From contig JBLMWU010000065.1 in assembly GCA_050257395.1 (NCBI GenBank), positions 1-8,304 on the forward strand: a stretch of 8,304 nt of DNA, given 5' to 3'. Shown here piece after piece: positions 1-4,683 of the stretch (its first letter is position 1; the number at the start of each line of letters is the position of its first letter). This DNA comes from JAIRTY01 sp050257395. Lineage in GTDB: Bacteria; Actinomycetota; Actinomycetes; Streptosporangiales; Streptosporangiaceae. Under the pieces are notes generated by a model. That model saw only the letters and a list, made by a program, of their open reading frames with translations. It had not been told where the DNA came from and did no database searches. Position numbers and translations under genes: made by a program.

Positions 1-11
1 GGCCGCGCGGC

Positions 12-23
12 CACCTCCTCTCC
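12..23 (-). promoter_or_regulatory. Strong Shine-Dalgarno sequence of a probable divergent gene starting beyond the left edge
   Basis: Read on the minus strand this stretch is GGAGAGGAGGTG. It contains AGGAGGTG, an eight-base perfect match to the anti-Shine-Dalgarno end of actinobacterial 16S rRNA. Only 11 nt remain before the window edge and they contain no ATG, so the start codon would lie at or just outside position 1. The inference is a minus-strand gene divergent from the HEAGH gene. A chance match in G-rich DNA is possible. Confidence 0.4.
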
Positions 24-133
24 GGACGCGCGGCCCGGCCCGGTCGGCCCGGGGCCCCGGGGGGCGGCCCGGGTGCCGCGGCCGCGCGGGGCCGGCCGGG
101 CGGGTCACGCCGGGGTGGCGCCAGCCCGTTCCC
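24..133. other. Extremely GC-rich intergenic region with palindromes
   Basis: No convincing gene is seen here. The stretch is almost entirely G and C and contains a perfect 14-bp palindrome at 48-61 (CCCGGGGCCCCGGG). A 10-nt word, GGCCGCGCGG, occurs at 1-10 inside a 12-bp palindrome (1-12) and again at 80-89. An 8-bp palindrome TGGCGCCA sits at 116-123, just upstream of the first gene's promoter-like box. The frame of the first gene is open back to the left edge, but its translation is low-complexity Gly/Pro/Arg/Ala and holds no ATG or GTG before 141, so I do not extend the gene. Confidence 0.5.
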
Positions 134-147
134 TATCCTCGTGGTCA
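134..147 (+). promoter_or_regulatory. Candidate -10 box (TATCCT) of a leaderless promoter
   Basis: TATCCT at 134-139 fits the actinobacterial TANNNT -10 consensus and lies exactly 7 nt before the ATG at 147. That puts transcription start at or next to the start codon. No Shine-Dalgarno sequence is present. No clear -35 element is visible, though the TGGCGCCA palindrome (116-123) falls near that zone. Confidence 0.45.
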
Positions 148-764
148 TGGCCGGCCCGCCGCGGCCCGCGGCTGTCATGACGCCCGCGCAGGCGCGTGCC
201 CTCACCGCGCTCCGCGCCAGCCTGGACCGGCTGGCCCGCTACGACGACGAGTCGGTCGTCAACGACCGGTGGGTCCGGCAGCGCTACGACTGCGGCTGCT
301 TCCCCAGCTACGGCCCGGCCCGGGCGGCGACGGTGGCGGCCGCCTGGCACGAGGCGGGGCACGCGGTGGCGGCGCTGGCGGTCGGGGCGCGCTTCAGCTC
401 GGCCAGCATCCACCACGGCCACGCCAGCGAGGGCCGGGTGCGCGGCATCCGCGGCGCGGGGGAGCTGGCGTTCGTGATCGACGCGGCCGGGCAGATCGGC
501 GAGCGGCTGCGCACCTGGACGATGCTGGACGGCGACGACGACCTGCGCGCGTGGCTGGCCACCTGGCGGCGCGACGGCGGGGACGCGCGGCGTTTCCGCC
601 AGGCCCTGACCGGCCGGTTCCGCGGCGACGAGGTCGCCGCCTGGCGGCACAGCGAGCAGCTGCTGGCGCCGCGGCGGCTGGGCATCCGGGAGGTGGCGCG
701 GGCGCTGCTCATCCACCCGCGGCACCTGCCCTACCAGGTGGTCGCCGCCCTCGCCGCCAGCTGA
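147..764 (+). CDS. Small M41-like HEAGH putative zinc metalloprotease
   Basis: This 205-residue soluble protein carries the sequence WHEAGHAVAALAVGA at about residues 67-81. That is the zinc-binding HExxH of the FtsH (M41) peptidase family in its characteristic HEAGH form. In FtsH the third zinc ligand is an Asp well downstream; here the Asp-rich MLDGDDDLRAW (residues 126-136) is the natural equivalent, with D132 the likely ligand, and DAAGQIGERL at 112-121 resembles the intervening FtsH helix. The AAA+ ATPase and the membrane helices of true FtsH are absent, so this is a free-standing peptidase-like domain. Its substrate is unknown. A Cys pair (C49-G-C51) lies just before the HEAGH helix. 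ATG 147 is preferred because a -10-like box precedes it by 7 nt; GTG 141 and ATG 177 are alternatives. The metalloprotease fold is fairly secure, but activity is inferred. Confidence 0.75.
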   Translation: MAGPPRPAAVMTPAQARALTALRASLDRLARYDDESVVNDRWVRQRYDCGCFPSYGPARAATVAAAWHEAGHAVAALAVGARFSSASIHHGHASEGRVRGIRGAGELAFVIDAAGQIGERLRTWTMLDGDDDLRAWLATWRRDGGDARRFRQALTGRFRGDEVAAWRHSEQLLAPRRLGIREVARALLIHPRHLPYQVVAALAAS

Positions 765-778
765 CGCCCGCCGGGCGT
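764..778 (+). terminator. Short GC hairpin at the stop of the HEAGH gene
   Basis: ACGCCC (764-769) and GGGCGT (773-778) form a perfect 6-bp stem with a 3-nt loop, beginning on the last base of the stop codon. No T-tract follows, as is usual for actinobacterial terminators. The stem is short, so this may be chance. Confidence 0.25.
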
Positions 779-814
779 ACGCTCGGTCTGCCCATGCCCG
801 GCTGACGATAGGAG
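778..814 (+). promoter_or_regulatory. Candidate -10 box and ribosome binding site of the DUF1330 gene
   Basis: AGGAG at 810-814 lies 5 nt before the ATG at 820 and fixes the start. TACGCT at 778-783 fits TANNNT and would give a leader of roughly 30 nt. It overlaps the end of the preceding hairpin. The ribosome binding site is clear; the promoter box is weak evidence. Confidence 0.45.
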
Positions 815-819
815 CACCG

Positions 820-1110
820 ATGCCCGTGTACGTGATCGCCAATGTGGACGTCCACGACATGGAGCTCTACCGCGAGTACGCGCAGCTCGTCCCGGCGACG
901 CTAGCCCCCTATGGCGGGCGGTTCCTGATCCGCGGCGGGAACATCGAGACGCTGGAGGGCGACTGGCTGCCGCCGCGCCTGGTCGTGATCGAGTTCCCCA
1001 GCGCAGAGCAGGCCCGGCAGTGGTACGAGTCGGAGGCGTACGCCGCCGCCATTCCGCTGCGCCAGCGCGCGTCTGACGGGACCCTCCTGCTGGTGGAGGG
1101 CGTGGAGTAG
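820..1110 (+). CDS. DUF1330 family protein
   Basis: This 96-residue protein matches the usual length and pattern of DUF1330, a dimeric ferredoxin-like alpha/beta-barrel family. The N-terminus is a beta-strand, MPVYVIANVDV, followed by the helix DMELYREYAQLVPATLAPYG. The family-typical GGRFLIRGG sits at 32-40, and RLVVIEFPS with the following EQARQWYESEAY helix spans about 53-74. These last elements are the strongest family markers. The biochemical role of DUF1330 proteins is not established. The gene starts 55 nt after the HEAGH gene with its own good ribosome binding site, so co-transcription is possible but nothing links the two functions. No signal peptide or membrane segment is present. 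Confidence 0.9.
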   Translation: MPVYVIANVDVHDMELYREYAQLVPATLAPYGGRFLIRGGNIETLEGDWLPPRLVVIEFPSAEQARQWYESEAYAAAIPLRQRASDGTLLLVEGVE

Positions 1111-1141
1111 CCGCCAGCGGCTGCCCGGTGGCCGGCCTCTG

Positions 1142-1178
1142 GGCCGCGCCCGGCCCGGTCCCCGGGCGGCGGGCGGCC
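1142..1178 (+). terminator. Bulged GC stem-loop after the DUF1330 gene
   Basis: CGCCCGG (1147-1153) pairs with CCGGGCG (1162-1168) around an 8-nt loop. An outer GGCCG (1142-1146) can pair with CGGCC (1174-1178) across a 5-nt bulge on the 3' side. It begins 31 nt after the DUF1330 stop and ends before the next promoter-like box, a sensible terminator position, but there is no T-tract and stems are easy to find at this GC content. Confidence 0.3.
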
Positions 1179-1184
1179 GTCTGG

Positions 1185-1198
1185 CAGGGTGGAGGCCA
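1185..1198 (+). promoter_or_regulatory. Candidate leaderless -10 box (CAGGGT) of the OsmC-family gene
   Basis: CAGGGT at 1185-1190 is one mismatch from TANNNT and lies exactly 7 nt before ATG 1198, the same spacing as at 147. GGAGG at 1191-1195 is only 2 nt from that ATG, too close to act as a normal ribosome binding site, so leaderless initiation is the better reading. Confidence 0.35.
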
Positions 1199-1623
1199 TG
1201 GGGACTGATGCTGATCACCGGGCCGTGACCATCGAGCGCACGGCCAGCGGCCGTTACACCGCCACCAACGTGCGGGGCGGGCAGGTCACCTTCGGCGCGG
1301 GCGCGGGCGACGGCTTCACACCGGTCGAGCTGCTGCTGGCGGCGATCGGCGGCTGCACGGCCGCGGACGTCGACACCCTGACCTCCCGCCGGGCCGAGCC
1401 GGAGGCGTTCGAGGTGGCGGTCGACGCGGACAAGGTGCGCGACGAGGGCGGGAACCGCCTGACCGGCATCGAGGTGACGTTCCGGCTCCGGTTCCCCGCC
1501 GGCGAGCAGGGCGACGCCGCGCGGGCCGTGCTGCCCGACGTGGTGAAGAAGTCACACGACCGGCTCTGCACGGTCAGCCGCACCGTCGGGCTGGGCACCC
1601 CGGTCGAGTTCCGGATCGGCTGA
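1198..1623 (+). CDS. OsmC family protein (YhfA/OsmC-like)
   Basis: This 141-residue protein has the OsmC/Ohr fold signature. TPVELLLAAIGGCTAADV (residues 41-58) carries the first redox cysteine, C53, at the start of the central helix, with the conserved Glu at E44. DRLCTVSRTV (121-130) carries the second cysteine, C124. The family's characterised members are thiol-dependent peroxidases that reduce organic or inorganic peroxides in the cytoplasm. This sequence looks closer to the broad OsmC/YhfA branch than to Ohr, so the substrate is uncertain. Both catalytic cysteines are present, so a redox role is plausible. GTG 1189 would add three residues, but the -10-like box 7 nt before ATG 1198 favours the latter. 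The gene ends directly against a 12-bp inverted repeat. Confidence 0.88.
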   Translation: MGTDADHRAVTIERTASGRYTATNVRGGQVTFGAGAGDGFTPVELLLAAIGGCTAADVDTLTSRRAEPEAFEVAVDADKVRDEGGNRLTGIEVTFRLRFPAGEQGDAARAVLPDVVKKSHDRLCTVSRTVGLGTPVEFRIG

Positions 1624-1676
1624 CCGCCGAGCGCGCGCGATCCGGCGGCACTCATTAGGATCGACGCGCTCGGCGG
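1624..1676. repeat. Perfect 12-bp inverted repeat flanking the promoter of the cyclodeaminase gene
   Basis: CCGCCGAGCGCG (1624-1635) is the exact reverse complement of CGCGCTCGGCGG (1665-1676). The left arm starts on the base after the OsmC-family stop codon. The arms start 41 bp apart, close to four helical turns, and the TAGGAT box (1656-1661) lies between them. It could be a paired operator site, or a terminator stem with a 29-nt loop for the upstream gene. The sequence itself does not distinguish these. Confidence 0.6.
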
Positions 1677-1697
1677 CTGCCAGAACCGGTGCGGAGG
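1656..1697 (+). promoter_or_regulatory. -10 box (TAGGAT) and ribosome binding site of the cyclodeaminase-family gene
   Basis: TAGGAT at 1656-1661 matches TANNNT and stands out in a GC-rich gap. The predicted transcription start near 1668 falls within the right arm of the inverted repeat. GGAGG at 1693-1697 lies 6 nt before GTG 1704 and selects that codon as start over GTG 1689 and ATG 1698. No good -35 match is visible. Confidence 0.5.
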
Positions 1698-1703
1698 ATG
1701 CGC

Positions 1704-2330
1704 GTGCCCCTCAGTGACGACACGATCGGAGACTTCCTCGGCCAGCTGGCCGCCCGGGTGCCCGCCCCCGGCGGCGGCGCGGCCGCGGCGCTGCAGGCGG
1801 CGATGGCGGCGGCCCTGCTCAGCATGGTCGCCCGCTACACCAGCGGCGCCCGCTACGCCGAGCACGAGCAGACGATCGGGCACATCATCAGCGAAGCCGA
1901 CGAGCTAAGCGGCATCGCGCTGCGGCTCGCCGAGGCCGACGCCGACGCGTTCACGGCCGTGACCGAGGCCTACCGGCTGCCGCGGGACACCGCCGAGGAG
2001 GACGCCGCCCGCGACGGCGCCGTGCAGCGGGCGCTGGTCAACGCCGCCTGGCCGCCGGCCCAGGTGATCAGCCTGGCCGAGGTGGTGGTGAACATCGCCG
2101 AGGCGCTGGCCGTGATCGGCAACCGCAACGTCGTCTCCGACGTCGCCGCGGCAGCGGAGGCGGCCCGGGCCGCCGCGGCCACCGCCCGGGTCAACATCGA
2201 GATCAACCTGGCCGACATCAGCGACGAGCAGGCCAGCATGGAGATCATCGCGCAGGCGGGCAAGGCCGACGACGTCATCGAGCGGGCCTCGCGGGTCACC
2301 GCCACGGTGCGCGCGCAGATCCGCGCCTGA
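1704..2330 (+). CDS. Cyclodeaminase/cyclohydrolase (FTCD_C) family protein
   Basis: This 208-residue all-helical protein belongs to the formiminotransferase-cyclodeaminase C-terminal family. The N-terminus has the family hallmark TIGDFLGQLAARVPAPGGG followed by an Ala-rich helix (residues 7-36), where the PGGG turn is the best marker. ADADAFTAVTEAYRLP at about 79-94 and NRNVVSDVAAAAEAARAAAA at about 143-162 are the other conserved blocks. Relatives act on folates, as formimidoyl-THF cyclodeaminase or methenyl-THF cyclohydrolase, either alone or fused to the formiminotransferase domain. Here it stands alone, no other folate or histidine-degradation gene is in the window, and the exact reaction cannot be assigned. 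GTG 1704 is chosen because of the GGAGG 6 nt upstream; ATG 1698 is the alternative. Confidence 0.85.
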   Translation: MPLSDDTIGDFLGQLAARVPAPGGGAAAALQAAMAAALLSMVARYTSGARYAEHEQTIGHIISEADELSGIALRLAEADADAFTAVTEAYRLPRDTAEEDAARDGAVQRALVNAAWPPAQVISLAEVVVNIAEALAVIGNRNVVSDVAAAAEAARAAAATARVNIEINLADISDEQASMEIIAQAGKADDVIERASRVTATVRAQIRA

Positions 2331-2331
2331 C

Positions 2332-2366
2332 GGCGCCCGCCCGGAGCCGCTCATCCGGGTGGCGCC
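2332..2366. terminator. Probable bidirectional terminator hairpin between convergent genes
   Basis: GGCGCCCGCCCGG (2332-2344) pairs with CCGGGTGGCGCC (2355-2366). Two 6-bp helices, one containing a G-T wobble, are separated by a single bulged C, around a 10-nt loop. It starts 2 nt after the cyclodeaminase stop and ends 14 nt from the stop of the convergent hydrolase gene, the right place to end both transcripts. No T-tract is present. Confidence 0.55.
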
Positions 2367-2380
2367 AGCCCGGCAGGAAG

Positions 2381-3052
2381 TCAGTTGTGGATCACGTCGG
2401 TGTGGTGGCAGAAGTGCACCCGCGCCCCGGCCAGCGCGCGGACCCGGGCCAGCGAGCCGCGCCAGGACACCGGGTCGCTCGCCTGGCCGGGCGGCAGGTC
2501 CGCGTCCGGCGGGCCCGCGTACTGCCGCGGGGTGTAGGCCGCGTCCCCGATCAGCACGTCCGGCCCGTCCGCGGTGCGGACCACCACCGACTGGTGCCCG
2601 GCGGTGTGCCCGGGCGTGGTGATGAGCTCCAGTCCAGGCACCACCTCGGCGTCCCCGTCCAGCAGCTCGAACTGGGCATCCATGAACCCGAACCACTCGT
2701 ACAGGCCGGCCGACTCGCGCTTGGCGCGCTCCAGCTCAGCCCGCTGGACATAGTGCGGCGCGTGCTTGAAGACCGCGTTCTGGCCGCAGTGGTCGAAATG
2801 CAGATGGGTGTTGATCACCAGGCTGATGTCGCCGGGCGTCATGTCCAGCGCCGCGAGCGCGTCCGCGGCCGAGTGGTTGACCACCCGCCAGTCGGTGAGC
2901 AGCTGATCGGGCCCGCCGACGCCGGTGTCCACCAGCAGCGCGCCGCCCGGGTGGGTGACCACGAACCCGTGCACCGGCCACTCCGGGCCGCTGTCGCCCG
3001 GTACCCGCAGGCTCGCCAGGTGCAGCCGCTTGATCTCCAGTGACATCGGCAT
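2381..3052 (-). CDS. MBL-fold metallo-hydrolase, N-acyl homoserine lactonase-like
   Basis: This 223-residue metallo-beta-lactamase-fold protein has all ligands of a two-metal site. HTHLHFDHCG-type HxHxDH is at 83-88 (H83, H85, D87, H88), H149 is in TPGHTAGH (146-153), D170 is in LIGDAAYTP, and a His is at 216 or 217 (FCHHTD). The substrate-binding Tyr of AiiA-type AHL lactonases lies three residues after the bridging Asp, and here Y173 occupies exactly that place. Length and motif spacing fit the AHL-lactonase-like branch, so hydrolysis of a lactone or similar ester is inferred; the real substrate is unknown. ATG 3052 is preceded by GAAGG 4 nt upstream; ATG 3046 (spacing 10) is equally possible. 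The frame stays open upstream to 3298, but that extension is Arg/Pro/Gly-rich and overlaps the methyltransferase, so it is not used. The gene is downstream of the methyltransferase on the same strand. Confidence 0.85.
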   Translation of the reverse strand: MPMSLEIKRLHLASLRVPGDSGPEWPVHGFVVTHPGGALLVDTGVGGPDQLLTDWRVVNHSAADALAALDMTPGDISLVINTHLHFDHCGQNAVFKHAPHYVQRAELERAKRESAGLYEWFGFMDAQFELLDGDAEVVPGLELITTPGHTAGHQSVVVRTADGPDVLIGDAAYTPRQYAGPPDADLPPGQASDPVSWRGSLARVRALAGARVHFCHHTDVIHN

Positions 3053-3091
3053 CCCGCCTTCTGTTGTCCGGCAGCCGGCACCATGACTGTA
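3053..3091 (-). promoter_or_regulatory. Candidate promoter and ribosome binding site of the MBL-fold hydrolase gene
   Basis: On the minus strand TACAGT (3091 to 3086) fits TANNNT in the 89-nt gap after the methyltransferase. It would give a leader of about 27 nt carrying GAAGG (3061 to 3057) before ATG 3052. This suggests the hydrolase can be transcribed separately from the methyltransferase. No -35 match is evident. Confidence 0.4.
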
Positions 3092-3141
3092 TGCGCGGCG
3101 CCAGCGCGGCGGCAGTCCCGTTCGCTGCCGGCGGTTGCCGC

Positions 3142-3894
3142 TCAGGCCCGCGCCGTCACCGCCCAGGCGGTCGCGGTGACCTCCGGCGGGTCCGGCAGCA
3201 GGTCCCGGCACCGGGCGCGCAGCCGGTCCCGGCGGCCTGCGGGCAGCGACCGCACGTAGTCGCCGGCCGGGCCGACGCCCTGGGTGAACGGCTCCCACCA
3301 GTCCTCGAAGGCGGCGTAGCCGGCCCGGACGGTGAGCGTGGCCTGGGCGCCGGCGAGCCCGGCCTGCCGGAACAGCGCGGCCAGCTGGCCCTCCCGGGTG
3401 CCGGGCAGCCCGGATTCGTCAGCGGCGCCCGGGTCGGTGTCCCGGGCAGCCCGCCAGAACACGGTCAGCGGGCCGCGCTCGCCCGCGTGGTCCCACACGC
3501 ACGCCGCCACCACCCCGCCCGGCCGGGTGACCCGGGCCATCTCCCGCAGTCCCGCCACCGGGTCGGTCATGAAGTGCACGACCAGCTGGGCCAGGGCGGC
3601 GTCGAACGCGCCGTCGGGAAACGGCAGTTGCTCCGCGGCGGCCTGCCGGACCTCCACCCCGGGCAGGCGCTCGCGGGCCGCGGCCGCGAACGAGGCCGAC
3701 GGCTCCACGGCCCGGACCGCGCCAGGGCCCAGCCTGCGCGCGAGCTCCGCGGTGAGCGCGCCGGGGCCGCATCCCACATCCAGCACCCGCTGCCCGCCGC
3801 GCACCTGCGCGAGATCGGCGAACTGCACCGCCAGTGGCTCGGAGTACCGCCCCATGAAGCGGGCGTACGCCTCCGCGGCGACCTCGAAGCTCAT
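3142..3894 (-). CDS. Class I SAM-dependent methyltransferase
   Basis: This 250-residue protein has the Rossmann-like fold of class I methyltransferases, in the Methyltransf_11/UbiE-like group. Motif I, VLDVGCGPGALT, at 38-48 is the AdoMet-binding glycine loop. E64 in VRAVEPSASF is the acidic residue expected to hold the ribose. AAEQLPFPDGAFDAALAQ (87-103) is the motif II region. REMARVTRPGGVVAACVW (117-134) follows. The C-terminal part, with the Trp-rich AFEDWWEPF at about 195-203, probably forms the substrate side, but the sequence gives no acceptor. It is cytosolic, with no signal or membrane segment. Divergent from the Lon-domain gene across 89 bp and upstream of the MBL hydrolase on the same strand. 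ATG 3894 has no ribosome binding site but sits 6 nt after TAGGTT, so it is probably leaderless. Confidence 0.88.
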   Translation of the reverse strand: MSFEVAAEAYARFMGRYSEPLAVQFADLAQVRGGQRVLDVGCGPGALTAELARRLGPGAVRAVEPSASFAAAARERLPGVEVRQAAAEQLPFPDGAFDAALAQLVVHFMTDPVAGLREMARVTRPGGVVAACVWDHAGERGPLTVFWRAARDTDPGAADESGLPGTREGQLAALFRQAGLAGAQATLTVRAGYAAFEDWWEPFTQGVGPAGDYVRSLPAGRRDRLRARCRDLLPDPPEVTATAWAVTARA

Positions 3895-3983
3895 CCGGTG
3901 AACCTATGCGATCCCGGCCCGTGCCGCCCACCGCCGGCCCGCGGACCTGGCCCGGGGCCGCTCGGGCGGCATAAGGTCGCGGC
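3895..3983. promoter_or_regulatory. Divergent intergenic region with two leaderless-type promoters
   Basis: Two -10-like boxes face outward. TAGGTT on the minus strand (3906 to 3901) is 6 nt before the methyltransferase ATG at 3894. TAAGGT on the plus strand (3972-3977) is 6 nt before the Lon-domain ATG at 3984. Neither gene has a Shine-Dalgarno sequence. An 8-bp inverted repeat, TGCCGCCC (3922-3929) and GGGCGGCA (3964-3971), lies between them; its right arm abuts TAAGGT. It may be an operator or chance. Confidence 0.55.
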
Positions 3984-4652
3984 ATGGCCCTGACTCTGCC
4001 GCTGTTCCCGCTCGGCACTGTCCTGTTCCCGGGCCTGCTGCTGCCGCTGCACGTCTTCGAGGAGCGGTACCGGCAGCTGGTCCGCGACCTGCAGGCCGGC
4101 CCGGAGCCGCGGCGGTTCGGGGTGATCGCCATCCGCAAGGGCCGGGAGACCGGCGCGGACGGCGTCTCCGCGCTCTACGACATCGGCTGCACGGCCACCG
4201 TCCGCCGGGTGGCTGAGCTGCCCGGCGGCCGGTATGAGCTGGTCACCGCCGGCACCGACCGGTTCCGGCTGGCCGGCCTCGACCGCTCGCGCCCCTACCT
4301 GCAGGGCCAGGTCGAGCTGCTGCCTGAGGACACCGGCGACGCCAGCGCCGCGCGGCTGGCCGCCGAGGCGGTGCGCAGCGCGTTCGGCACCTACCTCCAC
4401 GCGCTCGCGCGGCGCAGCCTCGCCCAGGTCACCCGCCCCGAACTGCCCGATGACGCGGTCGCGCTGTCCTACGCGGTGGCCGCGGCGATGGTGATCGGCC
4501 TGCCGGCCCGGCAGGCCCTGCTGGCGGAGCCGGACGCGGCAGCCAGGCTGGCGGCCGAGCGCACGCTGCTGGGCCGGGAGATCACCATGCTGCGGGCGCT
4601 CACCTCGGCGCCAGCGCCGGATCTGGGGCGCTCCCGCTTCCACCCCAACTGA
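3984..4652 (+). CDS. Stand-alone Lon substrate-binding (LON N-terminal) domain protein
   Basis: This 222-residue protein consists of the LON N-terminal PUA-like domain plus its helical extension. LPLFPLGTVLFPGLLLPLHV followed by FEERYRQLV (residues 5-33) is the unmistakable start of the family. FGVIAIRKG (45-53), a segment IGCTATVRRV (67-76) and VTAGTDRFRL (87-96) are the following strands. The AAA+ and Ser/Lys protease domains of Lon are absent, and the ORF ends at a proper stop, so this is the free-standing form common in bacteria. In Lon this domain binds substrate proteins; the role of the solo form is not known, and substrate recognition or adaptor activity is inference. ATG 3984 is 6 nt after the TAAGGT box. 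The gene converges on the STAND/WD40 gene with a 15-nt gap. Confidence 0.9.
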   Translation: MALTLPLFPLGTVLFPGLLLPLHVFEERYRQLVRDLQAGPEPRRFGVIAIRKGRETGADGVSALYDIGCTATVRRVAELPGGRYELVTAGTDRFRLAGLDRSRPYLQGQVELLPEDTGDASAARLAAEAVRSAFGTYLHALARRSLAQVTRPELPDDAVALSYAVAAAMVIGLPARQALLAEPDAAARLAAERTLLGREITMLRALTSAPAPDLGRSRFHPN

Positions 4653-4656
4653 CCGG

Positions 4657-4683
4657 CTGCCGCGCTGTCACGGGCGCGGGCAG
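4657..4683. terminator. Candidate hairpin at the convergent junction of the Lon-domain and STAND genes
   Basis: CTGCCGCGC (4657-4665) can pair with GCGC (4674-4677) and GGCAG (4679-4683) across one bulged G, around an 8-nt loop. It begins 4 nt after the Lon-domain stop and covers the last codons and stop of the opposing gene. No T-tract is present. The position is right for a shared terminator, but the evidence is modest. Confidence 0.35.

Noticed and set aside
1..146. In-frame extension of the HEAGH gene to the left edge
   Set aside because: The frame is open but has no ATG or GTG before 141 and encodes low-complexity residues; absence of stops is expected at this GC content.
105..860. 251-residue minus-strand frame across the HEAGH and DUF1330 genes
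   Set aside because: Arg/Pro/Ala-rich shadow spanning two well-supported genes on the other strand, with no recognisable domain.
147..2330. Single four-gene operon on the plus strand
   Set aside because: Gaps of 55-87 nt contain separate promoter-like boxes, hairpins and an inverted repeat, and the products share no pathway. Read-through cannot be excluded.
3053..3298. N-terminal extension of the MBL hydrolase by 82 residues
   Set aside because: It would overlap the methyltransferase in another frame, is Arg/Pro/Gly-rich, and a ribosome binding site and -10-like box precede ATG 3052.
3040..3993. 317-residue plus-strand frame opposite the methyltransferase
   Set aside because: Composition-driven shadow of the methyltransferase. 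The minus-strand product has clear AdoMet motifs.
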